Shown here piece by piece: positions 35,936 through 47,505 of a stretch of DNA of 64,000 nucleotides (within the stretch, counting starts at the first letter, position 1; every line of letters starts with the position of its first letter). The position numbers and the translations under genes are program-made. Origin of the DNA: Lactifluus volemus (Eukaryota > Basidiomycota > Agaricomycetes > Russulales > Russulaceae). The notes beneath the pieces were generated by a model, which searched no databases, was not told the DNA's origin, and worked only from the letters and a program-made list of their open reading frames with translations. The stretch lies in the NCBI GenBank assembly GCA_022376515.1, contig WTXI01000013.1, forward strand, positions 682,001 to 746,000, given 5' to 3'.

Positions 35936-37804
35936 CTAACATGAAAAGCGTTCCTGGGAAAGCAGGTCGATTGGTCGATTAGGCACAAAATGCGTGCACG
36001 CACCCTCAACACCCTCCCCATAAGCTGGACCATCGGTACTATGAGAACAAACAGTCCAGCAACGACGCTAGAACATCAACGATGTGAGAATACCAGCACT
36101 AGATGAAATGAGTGGACGAGTCAAGCAGACGACATACGCAGCCTCGTAACCAAGAGTCTGTAGTGCTCCATGCTTTATCGCCCATGGAACTTGGAAGTAT
36201 GCAACGCCGAAAGTATCTTAGAAGAATAGGCACTTAGTGTCTCCTCCGAAATGGTCATGGAAAGAGACACACAGACTGCTATGGTGCCCGCCATGATCGC
36301 GACTATGGCTATTCCCTACCCCATCACGAGTGAGCCAACAGAAAGGTGGTTTTGGAGCGCTGCACCAAGCACTGGCACAACGAAACCGCAGATGTACAAC
36401 GGGATTGCTATGTAGCACGTCCTGTAAATCCGCCGATAGGCTATCGTCAACCTGTTGAACCCCTTCCAAATGGACACTACTTGCCATAGTCGACTCTCAG
36501 TCTCAAAAAATGCCATGATTACGTCTTGTGGTGGCGCCCGTGATGGCATCATTCACGAAGTGGCCGATCAGTTCGCCAATGACGACTGCGATCTACATGA
36601 ATGACTCTCATGAGCAAACTGCTATCAGTATGATGGAAGCACGACCATTGGTGTTTGCATATGCGCTAGCAATGGCAAATTGGAGAAACCCGTACCCCAA
36701 AAGGAGGCGGCGGAGAACCGAGAAAAACGGCATTGGTGATCTATCGAAGAGTTTGAGGAATGATTTCACAAATGTTGAGCACGATAGGGAATTGGGATTA
36801 AAGTGTACGTACGTTGATGCCAATCGAAAAACCAAACAGAGCGGCCTGTGCACAGCGCAACTTCCTCAGATAACTGCGAGGGTTACCCTAGTGTCAAACA
36901 TAGCCAATTACCTCAAAAACCAGTATGCTCAGAAGGTGTGGGCGCCAAAAGAGTCTGAATGGGGTAGATACGGCTTCACGCCAGGTTGTCCTGTAATTCG
37001 CCATCTTCATCCGTTATGCCCACAAGCGTCTTAACACGATAACGTAGGCGACTTGTGTTTTGTGTAGAAATCGCACGCCATGACCGTACATCCTACCCGG
37101 GATAAGAAGAGAGCCCGTAGTAGAGATGATGAACTCTCACGTCTCACGTCCCCAAAAGATCATAAGAAAGAGAAAAAAAATGCGCTATAGGTGGACCCGA
37201 TTCCGTGCGTCCATCTCTAACTGACAGTACAGTAATTCTTAGGCAAAGCACATCCTCAAAGCGAGGAAACCAACCTTGTGCGTGCAACGAGGAAACCAAT
37301 CGTCCAGATATTCAGCTAGACACGACTCTGTTAATTTTTGAGTAATTGAGAATGGAAGAGGTTATCCACCTTTCGCGCTTGACGATGAAAAGGATACATG
37401 TCCGTGGCAACATAGCGACCCTGTTTGCTTATAAAACGTGCTGTTCTACCAAATTGAAGGAAGTAATTTGTACGTTGCCTGTGGAGACGTCCTGTGAGGG
37501 TAGAGATACGGTCATCACGGAGAGAAACGGTCAATAATTTCCCGTTCAGCGGACAAATGGGTGACGGACGTTTTGTGGGCTGTGGTCACAAGACAGTCTT
37601 CCCGTCTGGCGAAAGCTTCGAGCGTGACGCGATCTTGTCGCCAAACTCAATGCGCGCCTCGCTGTGCCGAATTAATTGATAATAAAAGTCATCGGCAGAA
37701 GGGGAAAATGGACCCTCGGCACCCGGGATCGAGAACAAGTCATCCGATACATTTTTCAGGTACGTATTCAGGTCAATGTCCAGTGAATTCCCCTCCGTTT
37801 CCAC
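35936..37804 (-). pseudogene. MFS transporter pseudogene (copy A of tandem pair)
   Basis: Closely related to the gene at 38828-41562 over its 5' end (DLNTYLKN..., ARIEFGDKIAS), central part (ATDMYPFHRQARK) and 3' half (ESRLW, the ALQNHLSVG region and the terminal KRFSC-like exon). Lesions: the Trp codon after DGKTVL has become TGA at 37586-37588; the exons for the first several membrane helices are deleted, so that this stop is followed within ~100 bp by the VATDMYPFHR region; part of the next exon (MSPFISPF) is also lost; and a one-base deletion shifts frame in the first exon relative to copy B. Copy B retains all of these segments. Confidence 0.8.
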
Positions 37805-38827
37805 ATCCCCTTGCTCAGACTGTACTTAGCAATGACATTGTATAAGATGTCAGTGTGCATTGACGCGCGAGGGAAGGGTGCATTTGTTACAGCACGCGTC
37901 GTACAATGGCAATGGAGAAGGGTTTTCGGAATATATTGAAAGCTGCAACGAAGCACACACGGTAATGGACCCGCGCCGCAACTGAGTAATAAGCAGCATA
38001 CTGGTGGCAAGTAAGACAGATCTTCGGCTCTGGAGCCCCTAATAATACATATATATTGCTTCTAGAAGCGTGCGATGAGTGTAGGGTGACCAAATGAACA
38101 AGGTTTCAATAAACTTCTACCAAAGTGTGTGGGGAACCACGTTGATCCGAGGGTTTAATTTGAATACAGAATCAAGGGCTGCAACCAGAACGCGTATCGG
38201 GAACAAATTTTTAGTTGAGCAAATGGTCGGTCGAAAGCGCGCGGTACTTCTTCAATAGCATATGCATAGAATAAGTACCGTAAGAGCACTGCCACGACAT
38301 GTAGGCCATTACGCAGCGACATATTCAACGACACACCCGTATGAACCTCGGTCGGTTGAAGTGACGAGCAGCAAGTACTGTACAATAATAATAAGGGTTC
38401 GTTCAAGTTGAAATATTAGCTAATTCGCATGGATAAAATGGGCCGGGGAAAGCCGATCCTGTGGCGTTGAATGACGTAATCTTCAAACGGCTTGACACTC
38501 CGACCTTGGCAATAAACGGACAGGCGTCCGTCTGTAGACAACTCAGTTCATTCCTAATGTTTGGGACAAACAACTCTCTTAGTACATAACACACCAACAT
38601 ATTGGAAGCAGGGTGAAGACTGGGCCCATGGGTATTATACAGTAGCTGAAAAGATAAAGGTATGAAAGCTGACTTTGGGCTTTGAGGGAAAAATCAGAGA
38701 GGTATCGCATAACAAGTGAGAGGAAACTGTTGGGGTAGAAGAAAAGGAGGGACTAGAATCTGATGGTTCGATCGGTGCTCTTGCGTTGGGCTAGTGGGAC
38801 GTAGCGTGGAAGTAACAATGTCCCCCT
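37805..38827. other. Duplicated 5' flank of the MFS pair
   Basis: The ~300 bp next to the pseudogene start resembles the corresponding flank of copy B at 41563-41870 (shared AGGGTGCATTT, CAATGGCAAT/GGTGGCAATAGA blocks), so the duplication included the promoter. The rest (to 38827) has no gene. Confidence 0.5.
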
Positions 38828-41562
38828 CTAGTATGAGAAGCGTTTCTGGGAAAGCAAGATGTCAGGCATAAACTTCAGGAAAGCTATTTACGCACCCTCA
38901 AGGTCCTTCCCGTAAGCTGAACCGTCGGTACTATGAGAATGAACAGCCCAGCAACGACTCTGGAACATCAACGATCATGATGTGAGGATAGCATTAGATG
39001 ACAGGCATGGTGAGCCGAGGGAGATGACATACGCAGCCTCGCAACCGAAAGTCTGCAGGGCTCCATGTTTTGCCGCCCATGGGACTTGGAAGTATGCAAC
39101 GCTAAAACCACATAGCACTCGGGCGAGATTCAACAGTGCGCCGATCTCGCCCTGTTGTTTCGGGAAGCAGTCGTTGGTGTACGCATCTGAGGGGAAGGGA
39201 TCTTCAACCCTTCCTCCGATGCGGGCATAGAAAAAGACGCACAAACTGCTACGGTGTTTACCATCACCGCGACCACGGCTGTTCCCCACCCTATCACGAG
39301 CAAACCAACAGAAAGGTGGTTTTGGAGTGCGGCGCCAAGAACAAGGAAACCACAGATATACAGCAAGACACCTATGTAGCATGTCCTGTAAAGCCGACCC
39401 AATGCATTGTCAAACTGTTGAGCCCCTTCGCAACGAGTCACATAAACGCTACTTGCCATAGTCGACTCTCAGCCTCGAAGACGCCATGATTACGTCTTGT
39501 TGTGCCGTACATGATGGCATCATTCACGAAGTGACCGATCAGCTCGCCAATGATGACCGCGATCTGCATGGATGACTCTCGTAAGCCAAATGACAGACTG
39601 CTTTGAAGGGAGCACAACCATTGGGGTTGCATATGCGCCAGCAATGGCGTATTGGGAAAACCCGTACCCTACAGGAGGCGGAGTGCCAAGAAAAACGGCA
39701 TTGGTGACCTATTTGAAGAGTTGATGAATGACTTCATAACGATAGGGCATCCACAGCGTACGCACGTTGATGCCAATCGAAAAACCAAACAGAACAGCCT
39801 GTGCGCGCGCAGCTTCCTCAGCTAACCGCGAATGTTATCCCGTTGGGAAATAACAAATTACCTCAAAAATCAGTACGCTTAGAAGCTGTGGGCGCCAAAC
39901 GAGTTTGAATGGGGCAGAAACGGCTTCGCGCCAAGTTGACCTGTACTTTGCCATCTTCATCCCAGTTATGCCCACAAGCGTCTCTATACGATGATGCAGA
40001 CCATCTGCCCCTCGCGATGGGGGGAATCTTACGCCACGATCGTACATCCTACCCAGGATCATAAGTGGGTCAGTCGCAGAAAGGATGAATATACTCACGT
40101 CTCACGTCCGAAGAATACAATGAGGATAAGGACAAATGCGCCATACATGGAGCCAATTCCGTATGCCCACCTCCAACTAACAACACGATATTTCTGAGAA
40201 AACGAACATCTTAAAGAGCAGATAAACCAACCTTGCGCGTGCAACGAGGAAACCGAACGCGAAAGGCGAGATGAATGGGGACATGAGGAAACCCATTGTC
40301 CAGATATTCAACTAGACAGTACTCCGTAAATATCCGAGTAGTTGAGAGTAGAGATCGTCATCTTACCTTTTGCGCTTGACGGTGGAAGGGATACATGTCC
40401 GTGACAACATAGAGACCCTGTCTGCTCGTCAAAAATGCTGCTCGATCGAATTGTGATATGTACTCCCGTACCATCGCCTGCGGGCACGTCCTGTGAGGAG
40501 TAGAAATCACATCAACGTGTCGGGGTGTGATAACCACCTTTCTACATACCCGAAGAAGGCTGTCAAGCATCGCATCGCTTCATAAGAAGACAAGACGTCA
40601 GCGTGTGCTTCATATCGGCGGCAAATGAACAACTGACCCGTGAAGGTTTTCAAATTAGGAGCGAAGGTGCAACCAATAAGGAAGCCAAGCGCGAGAACCT
40701 ATACAACTGGTAGGTTAGGATAATACGGCTGATTATGGGGGTAGCAACGAGCCTGTGACCAAAGGAGCACCGGCAATCGCCCGTAACGACGAGCAAGCAT
40801 CACAGCGAAGAGGGTACCCCATCCTGTCACGGCATTCTGTTAGGCTGCTGATAGGTGGGTATGGGACGTTAGTTAAAAACCTAGGAGGAAAATACTCCAG
40901 CTACAAAAACATAGGCACTAAGCTAGACGGAAGGCGCGACAAACAGCAACGATACGCACTTGGATGTGAGGTTGTTGATCTTACCGGGCGTGGTGTCATA
41001 CTGTTTCGCGAGCGCAAAGATCGACGCAATTCCTGTACCGGAAAGATGAACCTCAGTCATATAGGGCATTGTTCTCGCTTCTATGTTCACACCAACCTAT
41101 GCCCGAGTCAAAGTCGGGGACCACCGAGGCAAGTGTGATGATGATGAGCTGAACAGTCTTTCGCCTTTCGGACCACTGAGAGGTTGGAAGTCAGTCACCA
41201 TTCTCCAGTTTCAGTAGACTCCCTGAAAAAAATGGAGACGGACGTTCTGCGGGTCTTCAGGATCATCGGTCGGCTGCGGCCACAGGATAGTCTTCCCATC
41301 CGACGAAAGCTTCAGGCGTGACGCGATCTTGTTGCCAAATTCGATCCGCGCCTCGCTGTTGCCCAAGTGGGTGGTTAACAAAATACATCCGCAAGAGGGG
41401 GGGTCGGCCACACCTGGGATCGAGGACAAGTCGCCCAATACAATTTTCGTGATATGTGCTTAGATCAATGTCCAGAAAATTCCGGTCACTAGCAGAGACC
41501 TCAGCGGAAAGCTTGGCGGAAACAGTTTTCTCGTCCTCAGATGGCCCTGGTAGCGAGTACAT
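38828..41562 (-). CDS. MFS transporter (copy B, intact)
   Basis: A 12-helix drug/siderophore-type general MFS transporter. About 17-18 short exons can be joined in phase from ATG 41562 (MYSLPGPSEDEKTVSAKLS) to TAG 38828-38830. Landmarks: ARIEFGNKIASRLKLSSDGK, WPQPTDDPEDPQN|WSERRKTVQL, VVPDFDSGIGIASIFALAKQY, MLARRYGRLPVLLWSQ (motif A, loop 2-3), CLTAFFGTCPQAM, GLYVVTDMYPFHRQAQK, RWAYGIGSMYGAFVLI, RIETLVGITGMKMAKYR, AAKHGALQTFGCEAA. At least two introns use GC donors: 39456-39386 (TG|GCAAGT, near-perfect GC consensus) and 40752-40699 (CAG|GCTCGT). The substrate is unknown. The neighbouring pseudogene and MATE gene form an exporter-rich patch. Confidence 0.82.
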
Positions 41563-42929
41563 GGTGTAGGATACCAATGCACCCAGACTCGAGTGAAGGG
41601 TGCATTTTTTGTGATGTTCTTAAACGCTGCGCAATACGGTGGCAATAGATGAGATCGGGATAATTTCGGAACAAATAGTTAACTGTTGCCACAGAACCAC
41701 ATAGAAATTGACTCGGACCGCGGTAAAGAAGCAGGATACTTGTGTCAAATAAGACAGATCTTCGGCCTTGGCACCTACTGTAGTGATACCCGAAAGCGGG
41801 GACCCAATAATGGGGAAAAAGTCCATAGATACACAAATGCGCTCGGGGTCAGGTGGCTGATATGAGCAATTATTGAACCTTAAACCGTTTGATAAGTTCG
41901 AGTAGCCAGACAGACAGGACTTTTTTTTTTTTACAAACAGTACAATTCATTTCTACCAGAGCGCGGGGGATGGCTTAATCCGAGGGCTGGATTGGTTTAG
42001 CGAACCAAAAGGTGGGCGCAACCAGAACGTGTTTCAGAATTAATTGCTCTGACCTATATGATGGTCGGAACTGAGCACGCGCACCGCTCACATGAAAAAA
42101 AGTACCGTAATGGACTGACCACGAGAAAGGTGAAGAAGCCGCGGCCACGACACGGCGGGATGGCTCAACGGCACACCTATGGGGAAGAGACGTAGGGACC
42201 TCAGACGGCAGAAGAAGAGGCGAGCTTGGAGGCGAGCACTGGCAGCGCGTAGTAGTAACAAGTAACCGGTTGCGCAGGGATTCCAAGCCGAATCCGTGAG
42301 CACAAGTGTTGGGTTCAAAACAAGGACGGGTCCGGTCAATTGAGGACAGCTTTCTTTGTTGCCCCGCAACACTTTGTTGATGTTACGTTTACGTTAGGTT
42401 GGGAAGAAAACAATCGTCGCACGCTCTCGCCACAACTATACAGTACAGTACATGGTGCTGGTGCCAACGGGTTTGCCTCTTTTCTGCTTGGACTATATCC
42501 TACCCTCAAGACCCCTCTCGTACGGCCATCATCCGAGTCAACAAGATGAGCGATTATTATAACACGCTAAGAATTGTTTATACAGTGTTCGTATTCGGGC
42601 ACATGTGGTCAAAACTCAACTTAGGGCTCGGCCACTGGTTCAAAAACCGCCATTTGACGAGTCTGCAGGTGATTCATGCGTGAACCGAGTTGTTGGACAG
42701 TACGTCTTCTATGCAGTTCATAAAAATAATTTCCCTCAAAAGTCGTCTTGGGGTCGATTTCAGCACCATCCAGTTCATTGAGGTTACAATAATCAGGTTT
42801 ATGGGCCGTTTCACTTGCCAATAACAACTCCTTCGATTTCTTATCTCCGCCCACAACAAACGTGTGAGCTAGTCAAGAGACAGATATACCCCCCTTAAGA
42901 TCTACTGGCTACCAATGCCCCATATACAT
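41563..42929. other. Intergenic, promoter of MFS copy B and beyond
   Basis: The part next to 41563 matches the flank of pseudogene copy A. A minus-strand open stretch at 42621-42854 has no recognisable similarity. Otherwise nothing. Confidence 0.45.
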
Positions 42930-45262
42930 TTAACCACCCCAAGCAAACTCGCCCCCGCTATTGTCCTCCCTGTACTTGCTCTGGTACACCCTATCTTCCT
43001 CTAACCGCTTCTGTGCGGTTTGCACCTCCTGCTCCCAGTCTGTCCTTAGCACGATCCACACGCCGACCGTGGAGATACAAATGAGCGACAACGTCTGGCC
43101 GCACCATAGTCCGTGAAGTCCCATATCACGTCGGAGTGCTAACCAAATTCCAACCGGAATACCTATGTGTGATACATTACTCGAAAGGTAGTCACTCAAG
43201 GACGGTGAGGACAACTCACCGAATGCGTAGAAGGCACTGGATGGAAGATCGGCTTCAGCGTGGTAACCTCAGAGGTATTATATGTGTCCGCGGACCTACC
43301 TTAAATTTAATAGAGCGCCGATAGCCTGGGTCCAGAAGGTTCGTCAAGTACACCGTAGGCCAAAAAAGGGTGAAAGCAAACCTGTTTCCCTCGAGCTCTC
43401 AGTATCCCTGCCGTGATAGTGCTAAGCGCCTCAAATACTTGGAAAAGAGCCAGGAGGGAAAGAATTGAAGCTACCAGAGCGACGACCTCTGCAAGTGAGA
43501 ATAAAACGAGGTGACGCGCGGTGGGGATATGGGTAAGCGACGAACCTGGATCGTCATTGAACAGGTAGCCCCACTGATTCCTGAAAATTAAGTATATCGA
43601 ACTTTAAACTGGCATCAGTGGCCAGGTGCGCAAAGAGAAGCAAGACTATCCTGACCTAGAGAATCCTGCAAAGACAAGTCCGAAGAGCATTGACACCTTC
43701 GCAGATACTGCTGCGCGGGCGGCATTCTGCTCTCCCAACAGATTCCCTATTCTACAGAGAGATAAGAATGGCGTACTAAAGGTGAGATCTAGCCATGACT
43801 ACCTGACAGATGTGGCTACTGCCACGGCGAAAGGTCCTTGGAACGTTGTTGACGCAGACACCAATAGCACGGATTGCGACGCTAGTGCGGTAGGCCCGAA
43901 GCTGGTTTGAATTACGATTCAGTGACTGATACCAAGTAATGCACCGACGGCTTACATGCTGGCGGCGACTGGGTATACTCCGTTGGTGAGACCACTCAAA
44001 TGATCAGAAGACAACGACTCACGACTCATGAGCTCCCAGGACCACCACTCGGATGCAGTCTGCCCTGAAGTCACATGTCAAGAGTAGGAAGTTGGCGTAT
44101 CCACAGAGGACAAACCGATGCCTGCCACACCGAGTCGAATAAGGATACCAAGGTTGGTGAAACTAAGGCGCGAGAAAGGGTGCCAGGCAGTGCTTGGAAC
44201 AAAGAATATTCCGTATACGACAGAAGCAATAGAAATCAAGTTGAAGGAAATAGCAGTTGCTAGCGGTGCGCCGATAAAGCCAAGAGCGATGGGCTCGGGG
44301 CCCTGAACTGTATGCAAAAGTGAGTGGTCACTATGAGAAGCAATGCGGGGTCAATTGTTTACCGAGTAGATAGCTGAGGACGACATTGACAGGTGCAACT
44401 ACGAGGATGATTCGAGTCGGAACTGTGAAGAGACCTTGTGATTGAAAATATCGGCTTGAAGACCGTCAAGGTAATATCTTATGGCCATCGATCTGGACGC
44501 ACCGGGAAATGCAATTGAAACTATAGGCGGGGAGACCAATAGATGCATACTTGAGGTACAGAGCAGCAAGGTGAGCGACGTCAGGGTCTTGGCGCAAAGA
44601 TATTAACATTGACTCTGCATTGAACCAAAGAAATAAAATTGGCTGGAAGGACGATTGGTCAGCTAGGCCCTAGCAAGTATACACGAAGCCGGGAACGGGC
44701 ATACTATCAAGAAGCCGGTCATCACGACAGCTAAAGCACGGAAGCATCAAATCTGATGTCAGCATCCATGGAAAAAAAAAAAAGCCATGCTCGTGCACTG
44801 ACCCATGCGCTGCGACCAGAGCCCGACGGCCCGTGGCTGGGACGACGTCCAAGAACTAGGCAACACAGTGTCGAGGGTGCTGGCGAGGCCAAGGATGATG
44901 CTATAGCCTGTGACACTGGCCGTCATCATCCCAATATTGGCCGCTGCGAGCGCCACGGTTGAGAGATGTCCTATGGCTACTACACTGGTGATTATGAGAG
45001 AGTATTCAAAGAGGTGAGTGCTAGGAATATCGTTACTTTAGTCACAGGCAATAAAGACAGAGCATTGGGGGCCTACCAAAGAACTGGAGACATGGATTTG
45101 GCCAGGAGCCGGAGCTCGTCGGTGTAAACGCTAGTTGCATCCGGTGAGTGAGTGGTAACGGTGTTCGTACCGTCCTGCAGGAGCGGTGTATATTCGTTGG
45201 GGCAGCGATTGAAATCTGTTGGACCATTGTGGGTTGAAGGTAAGAAGAAGGGAAGTTTGATC
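42930..45262 (-). CDS. MATE family multidrug exporter
   Basis: Cation-coupled exporter of the MATE/Erc1 type. More than ten exons join in phase. Landmarks in order: NEYTPLLQDGTN, VYTDELRLLAKSMSPVL, VVAIGHLSTVALAAANIGMMT, GLASTLDTVLPSSWTSSQP, FLWFNAESMLISLRQDPDVAHLAALYLK, GLPAYSFNCISRRYFQSQG, TRIILVVAPVNVVLSYLL, IALGFIGAPLATAISFNL, GQTASEWWSWELMSLAAS, GPTALASQSVLL, RIGNLLGEQNAARA, ITAGILRARGKQAIGALLNL, AFYAFGIPVGIWLALRRDMGLHGLWCG and a charged C-terminal tail ending FAWGG. The start is not resolved: the N-terminal frame stays open upstream of IKLPFFLPSTHNGPTD but has no ATG before a TAA, so a short first exon ending at about 45265 is needed. A small first exon beginning MMGVAEGR at ~45400 would fit in phase. 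Confidence 0.85.
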
Positions 45263-45603
45263 TGCGCCGCGCGCGCATGACAGGATGATTAGGGCATCAC
45301 ATCGACCTGAACGATAGATTGTTCGCTTGGGTGATTAAAATCATGAAATGTGGGTAACGAGTTAAAAAATATCCAAACCCTTCCTTCGGCCACACCCATC
45401 ATCCGGACACTTTTGTTATATCTCACTCATTTCTGGCCCGCATCATTTGATACTTGGCAGGTGTCATCTAATACGCGTCTTTATGATATTTCAGGTATTT
45501 TGAGGGCATGAAATGTAGAGAAACGTTCACGCTTGCCGAGTTGCCGGTGTATAAATCCAAGTTAAAAAAATAAAAGAATGAGCGGTTAACCCAAAATGGG
45601 ATT
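45263..45603. other. Divergent spacer between MATE and SAM50
   Basis: Probably carries the first exon and promoter of the MATE gene and the SAM50 promoter; no distinct motif seen. Confidence 0.45.
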
Positions 45604-47324
45604 ATGGACCACGCTTTGCTCGACCAACACGCTCGCATCGCTGCTGTTCGCATTGACGGCGCAAAAAATACTCGCAGGTCTTTTCTCGCATCTATCGTAT
45701 ATCCTAATCTCCCACTACCACATACTCCTTCTTCTTTGATTCAGTTCTTCGTGCCACCCGAGACATTGGTCACTACCTCGTTCAATCCGACCTTTTTCAG
45801 ACTGTCCATGCACGTTTAGAACCTTCCGCAGAGCCTTCCGCAAAGCTCGGTGATATCGATGTCATTTTTACCACTCGAGAACGTCCCCGTTTTTTTCTTA
45901 AAACATCTACCGAAGTTGGAAACAGTGAAGGCAACGCGGTGCGCATCATCCACCCCCAAGTGTCCCCCGTTGCAGTCCTCTTAACCACCATTTCTCTTAC
46001 AGAGCGCGACAAGTAGGATCAGGAATGTTTTTGGTGGCGGAGAAACATTTGAAGCGAACGTCTCCTTTGGTACCAAAACGCGTCGCTCCTTCCACGCCGC
46101 CCTCTCCGCTCCCCTCACTCGCACCCTCGACACTCACGGAGAAATATCCGTCTTTGCCCTCGATCGCGACAACACATCCTATATGAGCGCCACAGAAATC
46201 CTTCGCGGTGCGCGTGCTCTCATCCGCGTACGTCGCGTCCGTGTCAGCCACCCATAGATTGACCCGCGAATGCCCACCGCCGCTTGCTAGCACGGTGCAG
46301 TTGGCGCCCGCGCAGGACAACATGAGTTTGGCTACGAGGCGACGCTACGCCACATTGGCGGTCTCAAACCCACCGCGTCTCTCAGGTTCGCATCGTGATC
46401 ACAAACTTTTTTTTTATTTAAAAATTCCAAATTCGATCGACTTACCAGCTAGCTCACGAACGGCTTAGTGTACGCACCGATGCAGGTACTTCAATCAAGT
46501 CATCGCTCTTCCACACGTGGACACGCGACACGCGAGACCACCCGACACTCGGTACCCGTGGCGTACGTACGCAGTTACGACACGAGCTCGCAGGTCTCGG
46601 CACCGGCGTCGCATTTTACAAAGCAGAGGCAGACTTGCATGCCTCGCGCGTACTACATCCCGGTCTGGTCTGTTACTTTTCTAAAAAAAAAAAACCCCCT
46701 TCTTACCAGTTGATGCTCACCCATCCAACCGTCCCGCAGCTCCTCTCACTAGGTGCGCGTGCAGGTGTCTTGCACCCCCTCGGCGGTGAGGGCACCACGT
46801 CCGCACCGACATTATCTGATCGGTTCCAACTGGGCGGGCCGACGAACATTCGAATGTTTCGCGCGAACAGCCTCGGTCCCCGCGACGGCGGTCTGTCTCG
46901 TCTCGTCCTTTCCTTTTTCTCCACCGCTAACCACCCCGTTCATCCGTCCAACCACCTCTTTTTTTTTGGGGGGGCATGTACAGCCGACTCGCTCGGAGGC
47001 GACCTGTTTTGGGCCGCAGGTGCGGGTCTCATAACTCATCTCCCATTCAAGCCACACTGGCCCGTCAAAGCCCACGCGTTTATCAACGCGGGACAGCTCG
47101 AGTCGTTCCGTTGGCGTGCAGACACGGCGCCGGGCACGGGCTCCACACTACGATCGAGCGTCGTGGCTGCGCTCACGCAGCCGTCCGTCGCGGCCGGCGT
47201 GGGCTTGATTTACCTCTTCGATCCCGTACGCGTGGAACTCAACTTTGGCCTGCCGCTCGCCGCGCGTGCATCGGATGGTACACGAAAGGGCGTGCAGCTC
47301 GGCATTGGGCTCGAGTTTCTCTGA
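45604..47324 (+). CDS. SAM50: SAM50/TOB55 outer-membrane beta-barrel assembly protein
   Basis: The central SAM-complex subunit that inserts beta-barrel proteins into the mitochondrial outer membrane (Omp85/BamA family). Starts MDHALLDQHARIAAVRIDGAKNTRRSFLASI (POTRA-like part), continues LRATRDIGHYLVQSDLFQTVHARLEP, GGGETFEANVSFGTKTRRSFHAALSAPL, then the barrel: HTWTRDTRDHPTLGTRG, LRHELAGLGTGVAFYKAEAD, GGPTNIRMFRANSLGPRDGADSLGGDLFW and ends KGVQLGIGLEFL, a C-terminal beta-signal ending in Leu. Most introns join in phase. However, between SLIQ and LRATRDIG at about 45743 the frame changes by one base, and no GT or GC donor in the right phase explains it. This is either a sequencing or assembly error, a real frameshift, or an exon I misplaced. 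The donor at ~46243 (C|GTGTCA) is also weak. Confidence 0.8.
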
Positions 47325-47505
47325 AAAGTTTGCCTTCGCGGGGGAAATACTTTTACAAAGAGTAACACATTTTCTTATTCACTATCTAGAGCACATACTG
47401 TACGGGCAGTCGCTATGGATACACTCATACTTTTGAATCCAGGGTGGGGAAATGAGGAGAGATGGGAGAGTACTGGGGTATCATGTTGGCCAGTAGAGAG
47501 TGGAA
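47325..47505. other. Short convergent spacer
   Basis: ~180 bp between the convergent SAM50 and SIN1 stops; nothing seen. Confidence 0.6.

Noticed and set aside
35936..45262. Secondary-metabolite gene cluster around the MFS/MATE exporters
   Set aside because: No synthase, regulator or tailoring genes are adjacent; the P450 is ~11 kb away beyond SAM50, SIN1 and another gene.
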